From assembly GCF_020921035.1 (NCBI RefSeq), contig NC_063154.1, positions 2,480,001-2,544,000 of the forward strand: 64,000 nt of DNA, in the 5' to 3' direction. The DNA is from Rhodamnia argentea (lineage: Eukaryota > Streptophyta > Magnoliopsida > Myrtales > Myrtaceae). The stretch's first letter is position 1; every line of letters starts with the position of its first letter. The notes beneath the pieces were generated by a model, which was not told where the DNA came from, made no database searches, and saw only the letters and a list, made by a program, of their open reading frames with translations. Both the position numbers and the translations under genes were made by a program. This document shows positions 48,778 through 59,573 of the stretch, one piece after another.

Positions 48778-50216
48778 ATGGAGGGAAGAGAAGAGGACGT
48801 GAGGGTAGGAGCCAACAAGTTCGGGGAGAGGCAGCCGATCGGGACTGCGGCACAGACCCAGGATGGGAAGGACTACAGGGAGCCGCTGCCCGCGCCGCTG
48901 TTCGAGCCCAGTGAGCTCACTTCCTGGTCGTTCTACAGGGCTGGGATCGCGGAGTTCGTGGCCACATTCCTGTTTCTGTACATCACGCTGTTGACGGTGA
49001 TGGGGGTGGTCAGGTCGCCCACCAAGTGCGCGTCCGTGGGGATTCAGGGGATCGCCTGGGCCTTCGGCGGCATGATCTTCGCGCTCGTCTACTGCACCGC
49101 CGGCATTTCGGGTAAGACGGTCTAGGATCCTAACATTATGTGCTTCGTTTTATTCACTTGACATGGTTTCAGGCATTCCCATTCGTCGAATTGTTCCCAA
49201 CGATTTTCTTTATGGGGTTGGTACAGGAGGCCACATAAACCCCGCGGTGACCTTCGGGCTGCTGCTGGCGAGGAAGCTGTCGTTGACGAGAGCGGTCTTC
49301 TACATGGTGATGCAGTGTCTCGGAGCTATTTGCGGCGCCGGCGTGGTCAAGGCATTCCAAAAGACCCAGTACGAGTTGCACAACGGCGGCGCCAATATGG
49401 TCAGTGCCGGCTACTCCAAGGGCGATGGCCTCGGTGCCGAGATCGTCGGCACCTTCGTCCTCGTCTACACCGTCTTCTCCGCTACCGACGCCAAGCGAAG
49501 TGCCCGAGACTCCCACGTTCCTGTAAGTTTGACACACACACACACACACACATTCCCGTTACATATATCAGCAATTAGTTCGGCCTCAGTAATATCATAC
49601 CAGACCGAACGAATATTTACTTCTCTTTTCTTTGCGTATAGGTATTGTCATTCTGTAGCGGAAGCAGTGACTCTACCTGAACTTTATAGTTTAAAGAAGT
49701 GATTTATCAGTCTTATAAAGTGAACTTACTGACCTTGAATAATTGAATTTACCGCGATGAAACTAGAATGACCGAGATCCACCTAGGGTTAATCAGTGTG
49801 GTTTAATGATTCTAGTCCTACTTACACCGACGCGACTGAGCTCGATTACAATTCGGTTGGATCTAACATTGATCCATGTCATCCAGATTTTGGCACCCCT
49901 GCCTATCGGGTTCGCGGTGTTCTTGGTGCACTTGGCCACCATCCCCATAACGGGAACCGGCATCAACCCTGCTCGGAGCCTCGGTGCTGCGATCATCTAC
50001 AACAAAGACCTTGGCTGGGATGACCACGTAAATGCACCTCACTAAGTAGTTACGCAGATTTACATGCGATCAAGTGATCCAATTGTTGATTAAATGACAG
50101 TACTTTGCTTGGGTTGGATGCAGTGGATATTCTGGGTCGGACCATTCATCGGAGCGGCGCTGGCGGCTCTGTACCACCAGGTGGTGATAAGGGCCATCCC
50201 CTTCAAAGCCAGCTGA
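48778..50216 (+). CDS. PIP1: PIP1-type plasma membrane aquaporin
   Basis: Water (and possibly CO2) channel of the plasma membrane, usually working in heterotetramers with PIP2. Exons: 48778-49111, 49227-49522, 49887-50027, 50124-50216; 864 nt in phase, 287 aa. The long N terminus ([20 protein letters not shown]) and short C terminus (FKAS) identify the PIP1 group. NPA motifs are at 116-118 ([11 protein letters not shown]) and 237-239 ([11 protein letters not shown]). His225 and Arg240, with Phe97 and Thr in PITGTG, fit the narrow F/H/T/R selectivity filter of water channels. Six hydrophobic helices are evident. The start lies 75 bp after a TATAAA box. The three-intron structure matches the family. 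Intron 2 holds a CA repeat. Confidence 0.96.
49535..49552. repeat. (CA)n microsatellite in PIP1 intron 2
   Basis: About nine CA units, 13 bp after the exon 2 donor. Confidence 0.85.
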
Positions 50217-51149
50217 ACAAAGAGAAACAAGACATGGTTTCCCCGACCGCGAGAGCAAAGAACAACGTGGGAAAAAAAGTTTGATGGTCCCGGATCGTGG
50301 GAGATGATGAAAGCATGCATGGTCCAAGTTTTTATGTTATCGCTTCAGTGTTTTTTTTAGCCCTAAAGTTCGAATCTCTCTCTCTGGTTTTTAGTCGGAG
50401 AGAAAATGGTGTGGTGCGGAGGGGCCATGGATGTGAAGATGATGATGGGCTTTCGTGCGTATGGTTATGTCTTGTCATGTTTGTCTATGCAAAAGTAGAA
50501 GATGATCTTTGCTTTTTGACGCATGTCTGTTCTCAATTATTAGACCCCCATGCCCAATCCCCCCAAGCAGTAAGGCATTGCTCGCCACCCTCAACGAATT
50601 AGCCCGCTACTCCACACGACAGCACGCCAAGAACTTCAAATTTGATAAGGAAAGGCCAAAACTTGGGAAAGCTATAAGGTGCTGTTGTTGCCTTTGAAAT
50701 CGTTTGAGTTGAGGATGTTTGATAGAACAAGTTGTACGAGCAGACGATTTCCGGAGACATCCTGGGGATTTGTTTGGGACTATAGCAGTCTCGTGGAATC
50801 ATTTCGGAGATGTCTTTTGAACTCGGGAAACTAGTTCATCCATGATTTCTTTTAGCACGAATATCACAACTTTTTCGAGAAATAGAGGATTTTCATCAAA
50901 TTTCGCATTCTCTTTCTTTCAGTGGTGCTTGCCCATCACCCCAACAATACCATTCCGTGTCGGGCAAATTAAGCTATAGGATCGGCTCGATCATGACAAC
51001 GTACGATTCATCGTTTGCTCTAATGGAAGAAGATGAGCGTAGAGCAAAGAACTTCGATTGAGAACGAGTTCTAAATTTAAAGATTCAGATAAGATTATTT
51101 TTCTTTTGGTCAAAAGATATGATTTCTTCCATTCGCTTAATTGATTCCA
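50217..51149. other. 3' flank of PIP1 and spacer
   Basis: PIP1 3' UTR followed by spacer; no recognised gene or repeat. Confidence 0.45.
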
Positions 51150-51391
51150 TAATTAGAAACTAAATGGGTCTCCGGTCGTAAAAGGTCCCATGGTTCTTGA
51201 GAAGGGTCAATAATCCAATTACAAGAAAGAATCTTTTGTATATGGATTTTAGTAACCCAATCGGTCACTTGATTCGCTTTTCTATAACAATGGGCTATGT
51301 GGAGGCTTGTACATTGGCCCATTAAACACTTGCACTCGGAGATAAGCAGATCCGTTCCCAAGAGGGCGAACCTTAATCTGTGAGAGCCCAT
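51150..51391 (-). pseudogene. RNase H-like fragment of a LINE retrotransposon
   Basis: A short minus-strand frame reads ...ISECKCLMGQCTS then HIAHCYRKANQVTDWVTK and ending in ...CNWIIDPSQEPWDLL. This pattern (acidic-Cys/Leu start, HxYREANQVADWLA-type helix, then a Pro/Trp-rich end) is that of the RNase H-like domain at the C terminus of plant non-LTR retroelement polyproteins. No reverse transcriptase or intact flanks are seen, so it is a relic. Confidence 0.55.
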
Positions 51392-51717
51392 ATCACACTT
51401 AAACTACCTAACTCCAAGAAAAGAGAGAGTTCAATTCCGTCGTGGAAGTGATAGACCGCCTTCAAGGGGTTCACATTGCTCTCTTGTGCTTAACGTAGAC
51501 TATTTGGATGTACTCTAAATTACTCTCGACATTCCCTGTACTGTCGAAAATCATAAATAGTATGGTCGGTTCCTATACAAATCATTTGCATGGCATTGTA
51601 AGATCGAAAGTTCTTGCCCAACTTGCGAAAAAGCATTATTGACCCCCTAACCATTTTCTATTTCTTTTTTCTTGGCTACAGACCTCAAAAGAGATACACC
51701 AATAGAGACAATAGGGT

Positions 51718-52090
51718 TAGGGGTGTCAAAAAAGCCCGCGCAAGCCCGACTCGGCCAGGTTTGAAAATTTACCCAATTTTCGAGCCTTTTCGGGCCGGGC
51801 TTGGTACTCGGGCCAAGTGGGTTTGGGCCGGCCCCGGCCGAGCGACTCTAGCTTTTTTTAACACCCATGTTTTCTTTTTAATTTAATTTATTTTTCTTTT
51901 TTCTTTTTTATATTCTTTCATCCTGTAGGTTTGTGAAGTGATTTTGATTTTAAAAAAATTAAAAAAATAAAAGAAAAAAGAATCCCACTCAACCCGACCC
52001 GACCCAACCCAGCCCGAAGAGTTGGGGCACATGTAATTCGAGCACATGGTGGCTCGGGCCGGGCCGAGAGCCGACCCTTTGACACCCCCG
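51718..52090. mobile_element. hAT-type MITE with 8-bp TSD
   Basis: 373 bp bounded by inverted ends TAGGGGTGTCAAA and (in reverse) CGGGGGTGTCAAA, flanked by perfect 8-bp direct repeats AATAGGGT (51710-51717 and 52091-52098). The inside has GGGCCGGGC-type words near both ends. No coding capacity. Confidence 0.9.
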
Positions 52091-52111
52091 AATAGGGTAC
52101 ATACGATGTCT

Positions 52112-52412
52112 CGTGACATAAAAACACCACAAATATCATAACTTTCATATGATGCTCGGTTGAGTGTCATAATTTATTTTCGATCACTTGAATGCCATTA
52201 CTTCTAAAAAAATATTTACTTGAGTGCCATAATTTTCAATAGATCACTTGAGTGTCATAATGTTTAAAATAACGTTCATCCAAGTATCGAAAATTCGATG
52301 TGATTGGTAAACATTTTTAAAAAGTTACGACACTCAAATGATTGGTTGAAAAGTTTTATGGCACTTGAATGATCAAAAAAAGGTTGATCCAAGTGTCCTT
52401 TTCCCTTTGTCT
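52112..52412. mobile_element. Foldback-like MITE
   Basis: The arms are inverted copies built from GAGTGTCATAA / CACTTGAATGCCAT words on the left and the reverse complement (ATGGCACTTGAATGATC, ACGACACTCAAATG) on the right, around a short loop near 52280. Boundaries are approximate; no target duplication was read. Confidence 0.55.
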
Positions 52413-52511
52413 CATTTGTCAAGTCTTGTCTTCATGAGATTGAACTAGTGCTCTATAACTAGCGTTGGTGGGATGATGTTACAATGTTATTCAACAGTTG
52501 CTACTGTCAAG

Positions 52512-53289
52512 TAGGGGTGATGGGTTTTAGGATGGGTGGTTCCCACCCCGGAATCAAGAACCACCCGTTAAGGACCCGTTTCGCAAAATTCAAACCCCCG
52601 AACCGCCCACTCATTCTATAGATCCACCTGAAAACTGAACCACTAGTCCGGTTTGATTCCCAATTGGATCCATGGAACGGATCTTATTGAGCACCAACAT
52701 CAATTAAAAAATGCACCAACGAAGATCATGGTCTGGATAGGGATTAAATCCACAGCCCCAACAATAATTGAAGTCATGCGGGAACAATTTGCAAGTCTGG
52801 ATTTAGAAAAATCAGCAAGTGTAAAACAATTTGCACCAAGTTGGTGGCACCAACGAAGATCATAGTACGCCATTTCATGGTGAGGCTGAGGACTGCAAGA
52901 GGGGCCAAAGGCAAGGCCATCGCGGATCAAGAGGAAAGAGAGAGCTCAGGCCCACAACAGATAGAGGAGACTGTGGACGTATTTGAGTATTCAGCCGATG
53001 CGAGAGGCACAGGTGTTCACAGACTAGCCTTAGAGAGCTCAGCTGGTGTGACTCCAACTCACATCATTACTGTGTGAGGAGCGATGAGCGCCGAGGTTGA
53101 GCAAATCTAGAGTCAAGAGGCCGAGCAAAATCGAGACTGAGAGTGAGAGGGAGTAGATCGAGATCAAGAGTGAGAGTGAGAGTGAGAGGTAGTAGAGTGA
53201 GGCTGCGGTTTTTTTCTTTTTGGCTCATCCGGCGTGCATGGGTCTGGGTCAGGTGATTGAAAATTTGAGGATTTTAGCTTCAATTGAAT

Positions 53290-53321
<32 letters not shown>

Positions 53322-53509
53322 AATATGTCCGGTCCGGTTGATCTAGTTGGGTGATTCCTACCTGAAATCATGAACTGAATTAGTACCCTCCATTTTCAAA
53401 AAATTGGAACTGGGAACCGAATCGGCACCAACCGGTTACCGTCCAAAATCAACCAACTGGGTACGGGCCGATTCAATTGGGTGGATCCCAGTTTTTTCGC
53501 TCACCCTTA
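52512..53509. mobile_element. hAT-like non-autonomous element
   Basis: Starts TAGGGGTGATGGG and ends TCACCCTTA (reverse TAAGGGTGA), similar short inverted ends. Flanks TGCTACTGTCAAG (to 52511) and TGCTAACTGCCAAG (from 53511) are near-identical and suggest a target duplication, though longer than the 8 bp expected. The interior has no transposase and carries GA-rich and (AT)n low-complexity tracts. Confidence 0.5.
53290..53316. repeat. (AT)n microsatellite
   Basis: About 13 AT units within the hAT-like element. Confidence 0.9.
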
Positions 53510-53524
53510 GTGCTAACTGCCAAG

Positions 53525-55174
53525 TGCCAAACCTAGTCCCGGTCGCTTCTATTGCTTGTCGGTCCTTTCACATTCACCATTTTCAAGTCCATGTTCGTAT
53601 GAAATTTATCTTTATATAAGCTACTCCGTAGGCTACTCTATAGAATGGGGTGCCCGTTTCAATTTGTATATTGGGACCGCAATTTCTTATCAAATCCACT
53701 TTTTGACCCTTGAACTCCTTCCTAAAACCTACTTTACCCACTTCTTAAAACACCTTTTTTGATTTCTAATCTCAGTTCCCTACTTCGTGCTTCGTCCATC
53801 ACTCGTTTTTCGCCATTATCTTTTTCTCCCTCCCCTAGGCTCGAGTGGGTTTCGCCTGCACCAACGTGAGGATGGCTTTCCTATTCACATGTTCGATTGC
53901 AAGGTACTCCAAGTTCCAGTAAAGTCGATGCGAATGGGACAGGCGTTTAACAAGAGGAATTAATTAACTTATGAACCCTTTTGATGCAAAGATCTTAGTG
54001 GCGTGTAATTTTCTTTTTTCACTTGGGTCCGAATTTCGAACTCGAATACCCTACACTTTTTCATTGCCTCAAGAATATGGTCCAATTGTTCATAGGTTAG
54101 TCCTTCGAGCTCGGCCTACTTATTTGGATGATCTTTTGTTTTTCGATCACGCGTGGAAGAAAAAAATGAAGGCAAAGTCATGTACGCTCATCATAGCCTA
54201 TGTGAGAGAATCGGTATATATATCACGAGAAAAGGGAAATTAAAGGGATACTGACTTGGTGTTTCGACTAGTTATTTTTAGGACCCTTAAATGAGCTCGG
54301 ACACATCACTCTCTAATGCCATCTGTTTAAGGCACTCCATATGTTTTCAATTGACATTAGGATCGCACTGACCAATTCGATCTGTAGTTGGAGATTAGTG
54401 TACTCACCTATACAAATTGGGCAAACTCCACAACTCCTATCGAAGGATAAATTACCCAATTTTAAACAGTGACACGAGAAGAAATTATGCGCCACTATTG
54501 TTTTCTTTTAGATGTGGTATTAATTACTATTTAATTGGTGGGCCACTAAAAGTTAGGCGCCACAGAAAGATTTCACTAATTGAAAAAATTAATCCACTAA
54601 TTGCCTTCATTTCAACTGACCATTAAGATTATGGAGTGATGGAGTTTGGGAAAATTCCTCTTTTTCTGGTGGCTGTGGGGTCAATTGGAAGACAGCCTTA
54701 CCATATGATTGGGGGCATAAAGGTGCTTCGTGTGTCACTGATAATTAAGGTTTGGTCTGTCACTTTGCTCATTATTACTATCAAGTGCCACGCCCACTTC
54801 CACTTTCCTTTTGTGGTTGTCAAAAAATTATGTCGTTCGACACCTTTTCGCATTTAAAGAGACACCGACAAACGTGGTCCGGACAAGGAGGAAAAAGTCG
54901 AGTTCTAGGGGGAGACCTATTTGCTCACGCGTGCCATATTTTTCCGACTGCATTTCATGCACTTTTCTTTTCCCTTTTCCTCTTCGCATTCAAACCACCA
55001 AATTTCTAGGACATCTCCAACGGTTCTATTCACTCTACTATGACCTCCACATATCATGGGATTCATGTTTTATCACGATTTGCAAAAAAAAAAAAAAAAT
55101 GAAATTTATGCGATTTTGCCGGTGTGATTAGTTGGTAGCAAGCATATCATACAAGAAGGTGCATGTCCCATTAT
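53525..55174. other. AT-rich spacer
   Basis: No recognised gene. The frame at 53971-54243 (90 codons) shows no known domain. A poly-A run lies at 55084-55099. Confidence 0.4.
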
Positions 55175-55618
55175 TAGGTCTAGTATGAATATCAACACTA
55201 GGTCCCTGAAATTTAGCTCGATGTGTAATTTAATTCCTAGACTTTAAATTTGTTCAATGTGATCTTTGAACTTTAGCCTAACGTTCAATGTGGTCCTCGA
55301 ACTTTTAATTTGTTCAATGTGGTTTCTGAACTTTTGGTACATGTTTCTGTAATCCTTGACAGATATGAAAGTATTCAATGTAGCACTTTCATTAATTTAA
55401 GATCGGGAACAATAATGAACATTTCATATGGTACATGGACTAAACCGAACATGTACAAAAAAATTCAGGACTACATTGAACAAGTTAGAAGTTCCGGGAT
55501 TACATTGCACATAAGCTAAAGTTCAATGACTGCATGAAGTAAATTAAAAGTTCATGGATCACATTACTCGTTGGGCCAAAGTTCATGGACTATTTGTGTC
55601 ATTTTTCCACCATAATAT
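55175..55618. mobile_element. Foldback element with internally repeated arms
   Basis: Two arms of about 190-200 bp are inverted copies and meet near 55400. Each arm is itself made of several units of about 35-50 bp of the form TTCAATGTGGTCCTGAACTTTTAATTTG. On the left these are direct repeats; on the right they appear as reverse complements (CATGGACT, AAAGTTCA, TTGAACAAGTTAGAAGTTC). Ends are approximate and no target duplication was fixed. No coding capacity. Confidence 0.75.
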
Positions 55619-58600
55619 GATCTGTTGTATTCTCTAGATAAACAAACCCTGATCGATACATGGCTCATTAGGGTTTTGTTTGAGCGTTAATAAGCTGCAT
55701 AATACGTGCATGCTCAGACGGCGAGACCCGGTTAACTTGGCTGCTTCTTCTAGGAGTTGAGCTGGTGATGGTTTGAATGCTACGGACAAACGATTCGCTC
55801 GCAACAATGAAATACTGATACATTATAATATGAAACATTCTTGGGAATTGTTGTCCCAATTGACCATTTCTTTCCCTCTCTTTTTTCCTCTCTTTTTGCT
55901 GAAATTTGAGCCAATTGGCCTCGATATCAATTCGTCTTGACTGGAGATAGAAGAATAAGCATTAAAACTCGGGCAAACTGCTCAGAGGATAATGCAGACA
56001 ATGCATAGGACGAGCTGAACCAGATGCCTAGGTTAAATTTTGCTCATATATATAATTCTGGTCAAGTCCACAGCCATTTCTTTCTTTCTTGCGTCGTCGT
56101 TTACCCCTTTGGGACTCCCCAGATCTTCACCATCTAATTTGTAGTTTTCCCACGATTGTTTTCTGGTCACAGTCTCTTATCCCCTTTTGGTCTGAGTAAA
56201 AGTCTCGCAGAGCTGAAGCGTTGATTCCCAATATGCCCTGAAGCTTTCACCGGAAATTCCATGCTGTCCCAATGACTCCTCATCGATCTTAGGTTGAATC
56301 TTGTTTAGGGAGGAAAAAAAGAAGAAGAACTGAAATGTATCATAGGAAAATGTTATCATATGCACATCCTGCTAAATTAGGATTGCATTCTTGGAATGAA
56401 CTTTGAGAGAAGAAACGTCATATTTAGACATAAGGAGTAATAATATTCACGATATTAATCGTTTCACAAAACTTAGCGAGTTTGCAAATCGAGTCGGGGC
56501 AAACTATAAGCTCATATTTGAATGGGAGGTTCATATTCGAATATCCATTAAGAGTTCGTCACGTCGCTTTGGAAACAATTTTATAGCAACTTATGTTTCT
56601 GTCCTCAATCTTGATATGCAAACGGAGAGGGTCACAAGATTACTTACTTCTCAAAATAATGGCACTATGGCTATGAGTGGGTATTGTTGGTTGTTTGTTC
56701 GTAAAAAACAAACTAAGAAGTGTCCTATCCTACGTAGAAAAGATGTGAGTCCGCATGTGAACTACATTTGGCACTACTAAAAAAAACATTATTAATTATA
56801 ACTATAGAATAACCATTGTGTCCTATTGGAACATTGCACAAAGAGCTCTTACAACCTCTAAAAAAGTGTGTCCGAATTTATAGTTTTTCAGACATGAAAA
56901 GTTGTGTCTATTCGGACATAAATGCTTAACTTTTGGAAGGTTGTGTCTGTTCGGACATAACTTCTTAACCTTCGAAAGGTTGTGTCTATTCAAATATTTT
57001 CGCTATAAATTAACGGTCGTTTTTGTTCAATTCACAACTTTCATTTTCGTTTCTTTCACATATATATATAGACTTCTTTCCAATTGTTTGCTTTTAAGAG
57101 TTCTTGGAGAAATATCGGAATTGTGATATAATGTTCTCATTACGAGACTTTGTTGTATTAGGAGATTTTTTGCGAGTAACCATTAAAAATGTTGTGAAGA
57201 AATAATTCCTCAACAAAAAAAAAAAATGTACGCCTTAAAATTTGATTCTATTTCTTGTCTTTTGTCAATCATATTTCCCAACAGGTACCTAAAAGTCAAA
57301 ATGACAAGCGACTTTTATTCTGATCATTCAAAATCGTGCATCAGAGATCAGCTGAAAGCCCTAGAAAGTTAAAGGAGGGCGTGCAGTTGGTTTGATCATC
57401 AAGAAATGCCAAGGGAAAAGCCAAGTTGCTGCTTCTCTTTTGGTTGGTCACGAGGCTCGTGGGTCGTCTCCTAAATCACGATGTAATTTCCGGTGGCTCT
57501 GCTGTCCTCTTGTCTGTGTATCCACACCCTTAAAAGATGGGTTTAGCACGACATCATTTGACTGGGACTGTACTGATGGTTAACTTAAACTGGGAGTATC
57601 TCTGTCGGATGTGGAGATCACAACCGTCCACGCAAGATCAGACAATGCGAACTTTGACTTTCGTTGCCCCATCGATCTCTCGTTCTAGACTATCAAGGCA
57701 ATAAAAATTTTCGAGTGAAACCATAGCTTTTGGTCTTTAGCAGACAGCAACAGCTTTAAAAAAACTAGGTTTTGGCCTTTCTCTTATGTCACTACAGGTT
57801 TGGACTGACTCGATATGATTAATAAAAGGCATGAAACACACCACAAAACTAGGCAAATTAGCACATATACTATAGCGGCGTTTCAACTTTACTGAAAAGC
57901 ACAAACCCTAGCTGTATATTCGCAGATCAGTTTCAAAGACATAAGCTTAATAGACTGAATTCTAGAGATAGAGTGATTTCGGTTTACAAAATCGACTTAC
58001 AAAGTTTTGAGATGAAATTTTTTGAATGCTTGAACTGTTAGGTGTGGTTCATACTCTTTATCGATAGGAAAGCACGATGGTCTATGAATAACTATTGCTA
58101 TATATTATCTCTTTCACTTGTAAATGGGCGTGTAACAAAGATGTGTGATGCGCTAATTGTAATTGAATTCTTTCCTAGATGTAACCCTAATTTAAAAGTG
58201 AATCAAGATAAATGTGTGTTTCGATTTCTTTTTCTCGCTTTTACGGTCTATTTCGTTGTGGTTATGGGTCAAATCCTAACATGAACATAACCCATTTCTC
58301 TAAAAACCCGAAGTCATATAATGTGTCACTTCTTTCAAAGATAAGTTTGGCGAAACAATGTTAGCATCACTCAGATTGTCCAATTTAATAATGTCCAGAT
58401 TTACATAAGGAATGAGAATAATTTATTCGAGGGTTGGAGAACTTCCATCTTGTCTGCTCGCAGACCAAAACGTTGAATGGTGGCAGCTTTTGCGCATGTC
58501 TCTCTCTCTACCCAATGTACAAAAAATCAGGGAAAAAAAAAAGTTGAGCCCATGAAAATCCTCATACAGTTCAAGCTCTCACGTTCCCTAAATTCAAAGC

Positions 58601-58783
58601 ACACTGGCATAAAATAAGGGCTTGATTCTGGTGTACTTCAATCCCCAATTCAATAAGGACAAAAGCTTAGGTACCAAAAAACCAAATACACATATAGTTT
58701 AATGTTCCCCTTTGCCTCTTTATATAGCGCACACAGTCTAAGAAACTTCATCACTAGAGAGCATTTGCTTGAGGCTGAAAACA
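55619..58783. other. Spacer and upstream region of the WOX gene
   Basis: Mostly AT-rich DNA without recognised genes. A 125-codon frame at 56403-56780 shows no known domain. Includes a 39-bp tandem repeat at 56901-57000. A TATA box (TTATATAG, about 58720-58727) lies about 60 bp upstream of the WOX start codon. Confidence 0.45.
56901..57000. repeat. 39-bp tandem repeat, about 2.5 copies
   Basis: Units start at 56901, 56940 and 56979, each opening GTTGTGTCTRTTC and the first two continuing GGACATAA. The 39-bp period is a multiple of three, so one frame shows a repeated 13-residue pattern (CLFGH...LTF). It may be a relic of an LTR. Confidence 0.8.
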
Positions 58784-59573
58784 ATGGAAGAAGGAATGTC
58801 AGGGTTTTACATCAAAGCCGCCGGTGTCCGCGGCAATCATGGCGGTGGCAACGGTGGCGGTGGGGGTACAAAGTGCGGGCGGTGGAACCCGACCGCCGAG
58901 CAGGTTAAAGTTCTGACCGACCTGTTCAGGTCCGGGCTTCGGACTCCGAGCACTGACCAGATTCAGAAGATCTCCACTCAGCTGAGTTTTTATGGCAAGA
59001 TCGAGAGCAAGAACGTCTTTTATTGGTTTCAGAACCACAAAGCCAGGGAAAGGCAAAAGCGTCGGAAAGTGTCGGTTGACGATCAAACAAAGGAGGCCAT
59101 CCGCAGCGAGGAGAAGATTTCTTCAGCCAAACGTACCTAGTTTTACCCACCTTCGAGCATTATCGACCTTTTGTGTTTCTATTCAGCATCATAGTAGGGA
59201 TATGATCAAGAACTTCCTAAGAACATCATCGTTAGTCATTCTTGCTGTCATTATATTATAATTATGTGAATATACCGTAAATCTGAAGCTTTCGTACATG
59301 GAAATTGAGGATCTTCTCTTGCAACCTTTACTTATCTTCTCCTCCTCTTCTTCTTCTTCTTGTGTTTTTTGGTATTCAGATTTCATTCCACATCATGTGG
59401 TGGAGTCGGAGAGGGTGATGGAAACTCTCCAGCTTTTCCCTCTCAAGTCCTTCGACGAGTTGGCGGAACCGGAGAAGCTCAGGTTGCATGCAACTGAGTG
59501 CCGAGACTTCGCACACGGTTTCGGGGTGACGATGGATCATCCGACACTAGATCTCAGATTAAGCTTCCTCTAG
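58784..59573 (+). CDS. WOX5: WUSCHEL-related homeobox protein, WOX5-like
   Basis: Nuclear homeodomain transcription factor; WOX5 marks and maintains the root quiescent centre and represses differentiation in neighbouring stem cells. Exons: 58784-59132 and 59380-59573, joined C/GTACCT to TTCAG/AT in phase; 543 nt, 180 aa, close to Arabidopsis WOX5. A Gly-rich stretch (residues 17-28) precedes the WOX-type homeodomain at about 30-95 ([47 protein letters not shown]). The WUS box TLQLFPL is at 132-138 and an EAR-like LDLRLSFL ends the protein (173-180), as in WOX5/WOX7. The intron is in the WOX5 position after the homeodomain. A second Met at residue 5 is an alternative start. A TATA box lies about 60 bp upstream. 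Confidence 0.94.

Noticed and set aside
53971-54243. 90-codon open frame
   Set aside because: No domain or splice context; length is within random expectation for this composition.
56403-56780. 125-codon open frame as a possible novel gene
   Set aside because: No recognised domain, no convincing promoter context, AT-rich repeat neighbourhood; not supported as a gene.
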